Part shown: one piece after another, positions 14,876 to 21,436 of the stretch
How positions within the stretch are numbered: position 1 is the first letter of the stretch
How the letters are laid out: every line of letters begins with the position of its first letter
Origin: Candidatus Altimarinota bacterium
Lineage (GTDB): Bacteria > Patescibacteriota > Gracilibacteria > UBA4473
Reading direction: 5' to 3'
Assembly (NCBI GenBank): GCA_020630245.1
Contig: JAHDBZ010000005.1
Span: 1-23,348 of the forward strand
Length of the DNA: 23,348 bases
The notes under the pieces: model-generated
Databases searched by the model: none
The model's input: only the letters and a program-made list of their open reading frames with translations
What the model was told of the DNA's origin: nothing
Translations under genes and position numbers: made by a program

Positions 14876-16834
14876 ATGGCACGAACTCAAAACACTCCCG
14901 AAAGTGGACTCCGAGAACTAGCCGATCGAGGGAAAGATCTCGATCGTTCTGGCAGTATCGAATCCCATGAGCAGATCAAAAACCTTACAGCTGAACAACT
15001 TAAAAGTCTCGGCGCAACCATCGAAGCCGTAGCGCAGGATCCAGAATTGGGGCCATTGTTTGCAGAAGCAAAAAATCTGCTAGATCAATTTCCAGCCGAT
15101 AAACAATTAGAACTCATATTTCATACAGCGGGTATTAATACTGGTGAAGTGCCTACAGCCGATAAATTAGAAAAGGTTCGGTGGCTAGGGGATATTTTTG
15201 CTATCAATGTTCAACCGATGATGGAAGCCGCGGAAGGCAGATCTTTTGATCTGACAACCGCGTTGTCAGCGGCAACTGCCACGACTGTGACGCCTGTAGC
15301 CAATGCTTTAAGTCCAAGAATTCAGAGTGTCTTTCACGAATATGCTGGCGCAGATGGTAAGTTGCCAGGCGTAACCGACAAAGACAGTTTTAGAGCGTTC
15401 TTAATGGCTCGTTGGCAGCATGTTCGCGGGAATTCAATCCCGAGTCGCACAACTTCTGCCAATGAAGTGGCCAGAGAATCATTGCTCGTTGGAACTGCAG
15501 AAGAAGCTACAGTTGGATTTTTTGGAGGAGGGCAGGTTTTAGATTCTGAAGTACAAAATTTTTGGGATGCCATTGAAGTACATCCTCGGATTGGTAAAAC
15601 TACTCGACTCCCAGAACTAGACGCTTCAGTAGAACGCTCAATTGATGCTCTGGTGGAAAAATTTAATGATACGCATTTGTCTCGTTACGAAGCTGCTAGT
15701 AAAACCTTTGATCCAGAATCTCTAGAAGGAAAACAACTGGCGCTTGATCTTATCAAAGATGTACCGCTAGGGTTTAAAGATAGTGACATAGAGACGGCCT
15801 ACCATCGGTATATCGAAGGCGGAGGACGTAAGAGTTTTAATGAATACCTAGACGAAGACCACCCTAAGAAATCAGGCTTTGCCGGTGTTATTCAAAAAGT
15901 ACAGATCTTTTTCATGAGTCTGGGGATGAACTTATCCGGTTTTTTGAATGGAGAGGGCAGTTTCCTCGACAAACTATCTGGAATAGGTGATGGGGAAGCT
16001 AAAAAAAGTAAAATTGAGCTGCGATTGACCGAAGAAGTTACGCCGCTCAAAGAAAAAGCCGATCATCTTGCTTCATGGTTAAATCCAGATGGAACGGAAA
16101 AATCTGAAAAAACAGGATTTATGAAACTAGCGGATTCAGGTCTTGTAGACTTTGGTACGGAGCCGCTAGGCGCGTTTAGTGCTGAAGATTTTAGGTCGTG
16201 GACAGAATCTGGTCGTTTTGACCAATTGCTCGCCTGGGGACAATCTCACAATGCTGCGGGAGCCAAATTAACGGCAGAACAGTGGGAAAGCCTAATGGCA
16301 GCCGAAAACTCATTAAAATTTGCTCCAAATGGAGACCTGCAGATCCAAAAAATTGGGTTTGAAGGCGTTGAAGAATTTGTTGATTTCAATGGAGTTTGGG
16401 GCGTATCTCTCACTGAGTTTATGGAAAAGGCCGATGGTCGTACTCGTGATCAGAAGTTGCTTGATGAAGTTTTCCCAGAGCGTGGAGAATTTAAGCTCTC
16501 ACAGATTGAGTCTTTGTGGAAAGGAAATAAGCCAGAGAAAGGGATTCTTAAAAAACATCCATTGAGAGTATTTAATATGAAGAAGAAATACCCTGAAACT
16601 TGGGGTAATGTGCCAATGAATATGGAAAATTTTAGTGTTATTGCTGATCTTCCTCAAGCTTTTCCAGCCACAAGAAAATCGGTAGAGAGAATTCTGGGGG
16701 AAAAAGTTCGAGATGAAGCAGGGGAAGTACTTCCGGTGGAAGAATATCCAGATCCAATTTTTGCGGTGGGATTTTGGAAACAACGTTTTTTTACTTCGGT
16801 AGAAGCGTATCTTAATTGGAAACAAAATAATTAA
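14876..16834 (+). CDS. Large hypothetical protein (652 aa), third gene of the operon
   Basis: Not recognised. It has no signal peptide and no clear TM helix; the most hydrophobic segment is at about 332-358 (SGFAGVIQKVQIFFMSLGMN and on), which looks amphipathic. The N-terminal 60 residues are charged and polar. A helical stretch (about 95-150) is followed by an Ala/Thr-rich segment (LTTALSAATATTVTPVANAL). The C-terminal 150 residues are mixed alpha/beta with many aromatics (GFWKQRFFTSVEAYLNWKQ at the end). No catalytic motif was recognised. It lies 3 nt after the microprotein and 5 nt before the coiled-coil gene, so all four products may act together. Confidence 0.8.
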   Translation: MARTQNTPESGLRELADRGKDLDRSGSIESHEQIKNLTAEQLKSLGATIEAVAQDPELGPLFAEAKNLLDQFPADKQLELIFHTAGINTGEVPTADKLEKVRWLGDIFAINVQPMMEAAEGRSFDLTTALSAATATTVTPVANALSPRIQSVFHEYAGADGKLPGVTDKDSFRAFLMARWQHVRGNSIPSRTTSANEVARESLLVGTAEEATVGFFGGGQVLDSEVQNFWDAIEVHPRIGKTTRLPELDASVERSIDALVEKFNDTHLSRYEAASKTFDPESLEGKQLALDLIKDVPLGFKDSDIETAYHRYIEGGGRKSFNEYLDEDHPKKSGFAGVIQKVQIFFMSLGMNLSGFLNGEGSFLDKLSGIGDGEAKKSKIELRLTEEVTPLKEKADHLASWLNPDGTEKSEKTGFMKLADSGLVDFGTEPLGAFSAEDFRSWTESGRFDQLLAWGQSHNAAGAKLTAEQWESLMAAENSLKFAPNGDLQIQKIGFEGVEEFVDFNGVWGVSLTEFMEKADGRTRDQKLLDEVFPERGEFKLSQIESLWKGNKPEKGILKKHPLRVFNMKKKYPETWGNVPMNMENFSVIADLPQAFPATRKSVERILGEKVRDEAGEVLPVEEYPDPIFAVGFWKQRFFTSVEAYLNWKQNN

Positions 16835-16839
16835 AAACT

Positions 16840-17244
16840 ATGGACTTAACACAAATCAAAACGGCTTCCGGCAAAACTATCGCGGATTTTCAGATCCCAG
16901 AAAAATTACTACAAAATGATCCAGGTCTCGTAGATCTGATCCTACGATCAGAATCAATGAATGACTCGGAGCGTCAGTACTGGTTTAACCTCTCTGAGGT
17001 GATGAACGCTCAACAGATCGATAAATTGCGGGACATTCTCACGCGAGAACGACAAAAACTCGCCGAAATCGACGCCAAGTACAACAAAAAACCGGTCGAC
17101 CCAGCTGAAGCGGCTCGCATTGCGGAAGAAAAAGCGGCGCAACGAGCGGCACAACAGCAAGACCTCGCGGCCCGAGAGCAAGCGGCGGAAGCTCAAGAAA
17201 AAGCCGAAGAGGCAGCGGCGTTGGCGGAGTTGGAGGCACTATAG
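16840..17244 (+). CDS. Coiled-coil hypothetical protein (134 aa), last gene of the operon
   Basis: Not recognised by name. Residues 1-80 look like a compact helical domain (TIADFQIPEKLLQNDPGLVD, then MNDSERQYWFNLSEVMNAQQ and IDKLRDILTRERQKLAEID). From about 86 to the end the sequence is almost only Ala, Glu, Gln, Lys and Arg, as in a long single helix or coiled coil. The ERQYWFxLxxVM followed by IDKLRxIL pattern looks like a conserved module rather than random sequence, and I suspect it recurs in relatives, but cannot check. A terminator follows 35 nt after the stop. Confidence 0.75.
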   Translation: MDLTQIKTASGKTIADFQIPEKLLQNDPGLVDLILRSESMNDSERQYWFNLSEVMNAQQIDKLRDILTRERQKLAEIDAKYNKKPVDPAEAARIAEEKAAQRAAQQQDLAAREQAAEAQEKAEEAAALAELEAL

Positions 17245-17249
17245 TGCAA

Positions 17250-17273
17250 CAGTTTCTCAGTATCACAGTTTCA
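17250..17273. repeat. Octamer tandem repeat
   Basis: Three 8-nt units in register: CAGTTTCT, CAGTATCA, CAGTTTCA, then CAGAGGGA. It lies just after the stop of the coiled-coil gene and before the terminator, like the repeat after rpsA. Confidence 0.65.
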
Positions 17274-17279
17274 CAGAGG

Positions 17280-17305
17280 GAACGAGCTTAGCTCGTTCTT
17301 TTTTT
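17280..17305 (+). terminator. Intrinsic terminator of the 14572-17244 operon
   Basis: Perfect 8-bp stem GAACGAGC / GCTCGTTC with a TTA loop and seven T (17299-17305). The loop is also the TAA stop of the convergent gene ending at 17288, and the 3' arm encodes that protein's last three residues. Confidence 0.92.
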
Positions 17306-18010
17306 GTTTGTTAGTCTTTCTTTTATAGCGAGACAGGAGAAGACAACGACGGCCTTATAGATGCGTTTCCAGCGGTGTGGTTCGACGATGAGACGCCACA
17401 GCCACTCTAGACCGAGGGTTTGCATGAGCTTGGGGGCTCTTTTGGCCTTGCCCGCCCAAAAATCAAAAGTCCCACCGATGCCGACGCCGAGTCTGAGTCC
17501 TGGGATCTGTGGGCCGTATTTCTGCAGCCAGAATTCTTGTTTGGGAGCGCCAAAGGCTACTAGAATGATATCGGTTTTTGCGTTTATGACTTCGTCAGGG
17601 AGCTGATCGGGTCGGCCGTCTTGGTGTCCTGCCACTGTGATATTGGGATACTGTGACACTAGGTGCTCTACGGCTTTGTCCGTAACTCCGAAGCCTCCGA
17701 GTAGGTAGACAGACTTTTTTTGCTGTGCAGCGGTTGCACAGATCATTTCAGCTACTTGTACACCAGGAATTTTTTGAATACTTTTTTTGTACAATATTTT
17801 GCTCCACAGACTGATACCGGCACCATCACAAATATTGAGATGCGTGTTATTCAGTAGATCCTGGAAAGGCTGGTTCTTTTGCGCTTCGACCAGGAACTCA
17901 GGGTTCACGGTTGCCAGGTGATGAAATGTATCACTCGTTAGGATCTTTTCTAATTCTGTCTGCAATTTTGCTTCGCTTAAGGAGTCGATCTTTACGTTTA
18001 GGATTTTCAC
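17288..18010 (-). CDS. WecG/TagA/CpsF-family glycosyltransferase
   Basis: Family GT26 enzymes transfer N-acetylmannosamine or a related sugar to an undecaprenyl-linked sugar in cell-wall polymer or surface polysaccharide synthesis, at the inner face of the membrane. The 240-aa product has the family marks in order: TVNPEF (34-39), NICDGAGI with the conserved Asp62, YLLGG (102-106), GAPKQE (154-159), GVGIGGTFDFWAGKAKRAP (175-193), and the GLEWLWRLIVEPHRWKR signature (200-216). The length is normal. The start is a GTG at 18010; a TAATAT (-10) at 18023-18018 ends 7 nt before it. The donor and acceptor cannot be told from sequence, and no other envelope-polymer gene is nearby. Confidence 0.92.
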   Translation of the reverse strand: MKILNVKIDSLSEAKLQTELEKILTSDTFHHLATVNPEFLVEAQKNQPFQDLLNNTHLNICDGAGISLWSKILYKKSIQKIPGVQVAEMICATAAQQKKSVYLLGGFGVTDKAVEHLVSQYPNITVAGHQDGRPDQLPDEVINAKTDIILVAFGAPKQEFWLQKYGPQIPGLRLGVGIGGTFDFWAGKAKRAPKLMQTLGLEWLWRLIVEPHRWKRIYKAVVVFSCLAIKERLTNKKRTS

Positions 18011-18018
18011 AAAGTCGA

Positions 18019-18060
18019 TATTAAATTTAAAATTTAAAATTTAAAACTTAAAATTCCAAA
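18019..18060. repeat. Heptamer tandem repeat in a divergent promoter region
   Basis: Units in register: TATTAAA, three identical TTTAAAA (18026-18046), CTTAAAA and the degenerate TTCCAAA. It fills nearly the whole 54-nt gap between the divergent glycosyltransferase and RNHCP genes. It carries plausible -10 boxes for both: TAATAT on the minus strand (18023-18018, 7 nt from GTG) and TAAAAT on the plus strand (18049-18054, 10 nt from ATG). Confidence 0.75.
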
Positions 18061-18064
18061 GTAC

Positions 18065-18382
18065 ATGAAACAATTCACGCACAGAAACGAAGGATTTACC
18101 TGCCTGCACTGCGGTGCGGAAGTTCCAGCTGCGTCGCAGACCTGCCGTAATCACTGCACAGCATGCTTGCATTCGCGCCACGTAGACATAACACCCGGAG
18201 ATCGTGCTGCGGGCTGTCAGGGGCTAATGGCTCCCGTAGAAGTAACAGTGGAAGGGGGATTGCCAGTCGGACTTGTGCATAAATGTGTGCGTTGTGGATT
18301 TCGAGGTAAAAATAAACTGGCGGATGATGATAATCGCGATGTTTTGTTCCAAATCATGGAGAAAAGCGCTTTTGGACAGTGA
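18065..18382 (+). CDS. RNHCP domain zinc-ribbon protein
   Basis: A small (105 aa) cytosolic protein of the RNHCP family, whose biochemical function is unknown to me. The family's naming motif is present in RNHCTACLHSRHVD (28-41). It is preceded by a CLHCG knuckle (14-18) and followed by PGDRAAGCQG, then HKCVRCG (72-78) and NKLADDDNRD. The Cys/His pairs suggest two zinc ribbons, as in nucleic-acid-binding small proteins. It is divergent from the glycosyltransferase gene and has no Shine-Dalgarno motif. The HU promoter begins about 70 nt after its stop; I see no terminator between. Confidence 0.88.
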   Translation: MKQFTHRNEGFTCLHCGAEVPAASQTCRNHCTACLHSRHVDITPGDRAAGCQGLMAPVEVTVEGGLPVGLVHKCVRCGFRGKNKLADDDNRDVLFQIMEKSAFGQ

Positions 18383-18450
18383 AATGCCGCTTTTTTATAT
18401 AAATAAAACAAAAAATACACCAAGTTTAGCTAATTTTCCTACTTTTTCCC

Positions 18451-18480
18451 TTGTCAAAGGGCTTCCTGGGTGATTAGAAT
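18451..18480 (+). promoter_or_regulatory. Promoter of the HU gene
   Basis: TTGTCA (18451-18456), 18-nt spacer, TAGAAT (18475-18480). The expected leader is about 26 nt, longer than for most genes here, and it still lacks a Shine-Dalgarno motif. Confidence 0.6.
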
Positions 18481-18512
18481 TTGCGTGCCTTATTTCTTAA
18501 TCCACATTTATC

Positions 18513-18788
18513 ATGTCTAAAGGTGATCTAATTACAGCCATCGCAAATCGCGCTGGACTTACAAAAAAAGCAGCAGCTGATGCTCTAGAAGCTTTCATCG
18601 CTACTATTACTGGTGAACTGGTTAACGGTGAACAAGTAACTATCACTGGATTCGGAACTTTCAAAGTTTCTCACCGAGCGGCTCGAACTGGAGTTAATCC
18701 ACAAAACCCGTCTCAAAAAATCCAAATCAAAGCTTCTAAAGTTCCAACTTTCAAAGCTGGTAAAAACCTTAAAGAAGCGGTTAATTAA
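18513..18788 (+). CDS. hup: DNA-binding protein HU
   Basis: Nucleoid protein that binds and bends DNA as a dimer. The 91-aa product has the N-terminal helical dimerisation part (MSKGDLITAIANRAGLTKKA), the GFGTFKV strand (about 46-52) and the beta-arm segment RTGVNPQNPSQKIQIKASKV with the intercalating proline, then TFKAGKNLKEAV. Length and sequence are canonical, with no extension. It has its own promoter, and four hairpins follow. Codon choice (GCT, AAA, ACT) looks like that of a highly expressed gene, as expected for HU. Confidence 0.97.
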   Translation: MSKGDLITAIANRAGLTKKAAADALEAFIATITGELVNGEQVTITGFGTFKVSHRAARTGVNPQNPSQKIQIKASKVPTFKAGKNLKEAVN

Positions 18789-18791
18789 TTG

Positions 18792-18849
18792 CGACCCAGC
18801 GAGCTCTTGCGAGCTGCTGGTCGAAATTATCCCGGGTTTGTCCCGGGAT
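18792..18849. repeat. Two strong hairpins downstream of HU
   Basis: Hairpin 1: arm 18792-18806 (CGACCCAGCGAGCTC), loop TTGC, arm 18811-18823 (GAGCTGCTGGTCG), 13 pairs with two single-base bulges. Hairpin 2: ATCCCGGG (18829-18836), loop TTTGT, CCCGGGAT (18842-18849), a perfect 8-bp stem. Neither is followed by a T-tract, so they could protect the mRNA 3' end rather than terminate. Confidence 0.8.
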
Positions 18850-18857
18850 CTAACTCG

Positions 18858-18893
18858 GAGAGGCCTTCACAACGAAGGTCTCTTTTCTTTTTT
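18858..18893 (+). terminator. Probable HU terminator
   Basis: GAGA-GG-CCTTC (18858-18868), loop ACAAC, GAAGGTCTC (18874-18882), that is 9 pairs with a 2-nt bulge, followed by the T-rich run 18881-18893. Confidence 0.75.
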
Positions 18894-18905
18894 ATCACCC
18901 AAACC

Positions 18906-18939
18906 CCATCCCGGATACTAATCGGGACGGAGTTTTTTT
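18906..18939 (+). terminator. Second terminator-like hairpin after HU
   Basis: CCATCCCG (18906-18913) and CGGGACGG (18923-18930) form a stem with one mismatch and a 9-nt loop, followed by seven T (18933-18939) and another T-run. It would act on plus-strand transcripts, keeping HU transcription out of the convergent gene ending at 18959. Confidence 0.7.
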
Positions 18940-18958
18940 AATTTTTTTAGACCACGGA

Positions 18959-20296
18959 TTACTGCTGGTCTTTCTTGTCTTTGTTGGTGTTTTTCTTTTT
19001 GTTTGTAGGTTTTTTGTTGTTTTTACCCTGAGCGAAATCACTAGATTCCGTTAGATTTTCAATTTCACGTAGCATTTTTCGAAATTCCGCTTTCTTGTCT
19101 TTGAGGAGTGATTTTTCGTTACGAATGAGTTTTTCGAGTTCTCGGATTTGTCCTTGGTAGTCTTTGATTTTCTTTTGATGTCCGGCTACAAAGCCTTCGA
19201 TCTCACCTTTGATTTTTGTCAGAGAAGAAACTGGGTCAGCGTCTAGATCGACTTCGTTGGTAGTGTCGTCAGTTGAATCGTCATCTCCCGTGTTGTCATC
19301 ACTCGCACCACCGCCCCCAAAAGGATTAGTGCTTGCTGCCGCGGTGGCAGCCACAGCTTCTTCGGCTGGAGCTTCTGCGTTTGCTTCAGCGGCATTGTCA
19401 TTGGCAAAAGGATTCACCGGTGCGTCTGCAGCAGCGTTGTCATTCACTGGCTCAGCGGTTACTTCAGCGACTGGCTCTGCAGCGACTTCAGCCGTATTAG
19501 CAAAAGGGTTTACAGCTTGATCTGCTGCTTCTGTTGGTGCCTCAATTATCGTTTCTGTAGCTGGTTCTGCTGGAGTTTCACTGGCGAATGGATTTTCCAT
19601 TGCCGGTACTTCCGCTGGCGCGGCTTCTGTTACAGGTTCAGTGACAGCTTCGGTGGCTGTGTCTGCGGCCGCAAAAGGGTTCGCCTCTGCTGGGGCCACT
19701 TCCATAACTGGCTCAGCGGCTACTTCAGCGACTGGCTCTGCCACGGCTTCAGGAGCAGTAGCAAACGGGTTTTCCACCGCTGGGGCCGCTTCGGCAACTG
19801 GTTCCGCCACAACTTCTGGAGCGGCGGCGAAAGGATTAGCGTCTGTCGGAGTGGCTTCCATAACTGGCTCAGCGGCCACTTCAGCGACTGGAGATTCGAC
19901 CGCAAAAGGGTTTGCCTCTACAGGAGCTGCTTCCATGACTGGTTCAGCTGCTATTCCTGGAGCTGCTGCAAAAGGATTATCAACGGCTGGTTCTACCGTT
20001 GCTTCGATCGTAACATTTTCCATTTCGGCTGGTTGTGCTTCAGCTGGCATCGGGTTCGCAAAAGGGTTAGCTTCTGCAGGAACCGCTTCCATGATTGGCT
20101 CGGCAACTACTTCAGCATTCGGTTCTGCGGCCGCGAAAGGATTGGCTTCTGCTGGAGCTTCGTCGAACTGCACTGCGCCGACGACGGCATCATCGGTAGA
20201 AACTACCGCTGCATTATCATCTGTGACTGGGGCACCAGCGCCACCGTCATCTTTTTTTCCTTTATTACCGAGACCGAAATTGAAGTTGATAGACAT
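18959..20296 (-). CDS. Low-complexity protein with eleven NPF motifs, Asp-rich linker, coiled coil and Lys-rich tail
   Basis: Function unknown; 445 aa from the ATG at 20296. Residues 1-50 are a short unique head (SINFNFGLGNKGKK). Residues 51-327 are an Ala/Pro/Glu/Val-rich, probably disordered region with NPF at residues 52, 77, 107, 129, 154, 176, 206, 235, 263, 295 and 324, that is every 22-32 residues, usually in ANPFA or ENPFA, joined by repeated AEPV(M/A)E units. Then come an Asp-rich linker (333-352), a charged coiled coil (about 356-417) and a Lys/Asn tail (424-445). There is no signal peptide or TM segment. The upstream in-frame extension crosses the promoter and is rejected. A scaffold or adaptor role would fit but is only a guess. 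Confidence 0.85.
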   Translation of the reverse strand: MSINFNFGLGNKGKKDDGGAGAPVTDDNAAVVSTDDAVVGAVQFDEAPAEANPFAAAEPNAEVVAEPIMEAVPAEANPFANPMPAEAQPAEMENVTIEATVEPAVDNPFAAAPGIAAEPVMEAAPVEANPFAVESPVAEVAAEPVMEATPTDANPFAAAPEVVAEPVAEAAPAVENPFATAPEAVAEPVAEVAAEPVMEVAPAEANPFAAADTATEAVTEPVTEAAPAEVPAMENPFASETPAEPATETIIEAPTEAADQAVNPFANTAEVAAEPVAEVTAEPVNDNAAADAPVNPFANDNAAEANAEAPAEEAVAATAAASTNPFGGGGASDDNTGDDDSTDDTTNEVDLDADPVSSLTKIKGEIEGFVAGHQKKIKDYQGQIRELEKLIRNEKSLLKDKKAEFRKMLREIENLTESSDFAQGKNNKKPTNKKKNTNKDKKDQQ

Positions 20297-20307
20297 GTTG
20301 CAAAAAT

Positions 20308-20361
20308 TTGACTTAGAGTCGTAAATCCAAATACTATACCTGATTTGTGCGTAAAACACAA
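20308..20361. promoter_or_regulatory. Overlapping divergent promoters of the NPF gene and pheS
   Basis: Plus strand: TTGACT (20308-20313), 18-nt spacer, TACTAT (20332-20337), 43 nt before the pheS ATG. Minus strand: TTGTGT (20361-20356), 17-nt spacer, TATAGT (20338-20333), 36 nt before the NPF gene ATG. The two -10 boxes share five base pairs, so the genes should compete for polymerase. Confidence 0.6.
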
Positions 20362-20380
20362 ACTTTTTGCCTCGAAAAAT

Positions 20381-21409
20381 ATGCTTCAGGAATTCCTCGA
20401 TCAGCTGTCTGACTGGCAAACAAAAGCCACAGCTGCCCTGGAAAGTGTCGAAACACTCGAGGCTCTGATGTCATTTCAGAGTGAATTTTTGGGTAAAAAA
20501 AGTGCGTTACAAACCTTTTTAAAACAGATTAAAGACTTTTCGCCAGAGGAAAAAAGAGCTGCTGGACCGGCAGTACAATCACTACAGCAATTCATCCGAG
20601 ATGGATTTGCAACTAAACAAAGTGTTTTGGAAACGGCCGCGTTAGAAGCTCGGCTGGCAGAAGATTGGTTAGACACTACCAAATCACTTCCACGCGTCCA
20701 AGGGGCTATGCACCCATTATCACATGTACAGTACAAGATCGAAGATATTTTTACTCGTATGGGTTTTCAGATTGCTGATGGCCCAGAAGTAGAGACTGAG
20801 TGGAATAATTTTGATGCTTTAAATATTCCGCCAACCCATCCAGCTCGGGATATGCAGGATACCTTCTTTGTTGATCGTCAGCACGAGGATTCTCGCCAAA
20901 ACACGGTTCTTCGCACTCATACTTCCAATCTCCAAATTCGTAGCATGCTCGAGCAAGGCGCGCCGCTTCGCCTCATTGCTCCAGGACGCGTTTATCGTAA
21001 CGAAGAGCTCGATGCCACTCATGACGCCGTATTTTATCAATTTGAATGCCTGGTAGTCGACGAAGGAATTTCAATGGCTCATCTGAAGGGCACGATCGAA
21101 AAATTTCTCGAAGCTTTCTTTGAAAAGCCAGTTAAATTCCGCTTTCGACCAGGATATTTCCCTTTCGTAGAACCCGGACTCGAAGTCGATATTTGGTTTG
21201 AAGTGCCTGGAAAGCCAGGCAAGTGGCTTGAATTGCTTGGTGCGGGGATGGTCCATCCCGAAGTACTTAAAAATTGCAATATCGACCCAGATAAGTATTC
21301 AGGGTTTGCTTTTGGCCTCGGACTCACACGATTGGCCATGATGACCTACAGTATTGATGATCTCCGTTGGCTCAATCAGCCAAAAGTAGATTTCCTGTCA
21401 CAATTTTAA
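20381..21409 (+). CDS. pheS: Phenylalanine-tRNA ligase alpha subunit
   Basis: Catalytic subunit of the class II (alpha-beta)2 enzyme that charges tRNA-Phe. The 342-aa protein has the N-terminal coiled-coil arm (about 1-90) that contacts tRNA, HPLSHVQYKIEDIFTRMGF (111-129, motif 1 region), THPARDMQDTFF (152-163), motif 2 around RVYRNEELDATHD (203-215), and motif 3 GFAFGLGLTRLAM (308-320) with the binding-pocket alanine. The ATG at 20381 is preferred to an in-frame TTG at 20345. pheT, often next to pheS, is not here; rpoD follows instead at a gap of 27 nt, with its own -10. Confidence 0.96.
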   Translation: MLQEFLDQLSDWQTKATAALESVETLEALMSFQSEFLGKKSALQTFLKQIKDFSPEEKRAAGPAVQSLQQFIRDGFATKQSVLETAALEARLAEDWLDTTKSLPRVQGAMHPLSHVQYKIEDIFTRMGFQIADGPEVETEWNNFDALNIPPTHPARDMQDTFFVDRQHEDSRQNTVLRTHTSNLQIRSMLEQGAPLRLIAPGRVYRNEELDATHDAVFYQFECLVVDEGISMAHLKGTIEKFLEAFFEKPVKFRFRPGYFPFVEPGLEVDIWFEVPGKPGKWLELLGAGMVHPEVLKNCNIDPDKYSGFAFGLGLTRLAMMTYSIDDLRWLNQPKVDFLSQF

Positions 21410-21419
21410 AAAAAAACGT

Positions 21420-21425
21420 TATAAT
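21420..21425 (+). promoter_or_regulatory. -10 box of rpoD
   Basis: Perfect TATAAT lying in the short pheS-rpoD gap and ending 11 nt before the rpoD ATG. A possible -35 is CTGTCA (21395-21400) at 19-nt spacing, inside the end of pheS. The leader would be about 5 nt. Confidence 0.55.
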
Positions 21426-21436
21426 CCATACCCTCT

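Noticed and set aside
19517..20324. Long plus-strand open frames (more than 200 codons) opposite the NPF-repeat gene
   Set aside because: They are the complement of Ala/Pro/Glu-rich codons, giving Ser/Ala/Thr/Gly-rich or Cys/Trp/Phe-rich nonsense with the same repeat period. The minus-strand protein has coherent motifs, a coiled coil and its own promoter.
20297..20419. 41-residue N-terminal extension of the NPF protein
   Set aside because: It runs through both divergent promoters and into pheS coding sequence. The ATG at 20296 fits better.
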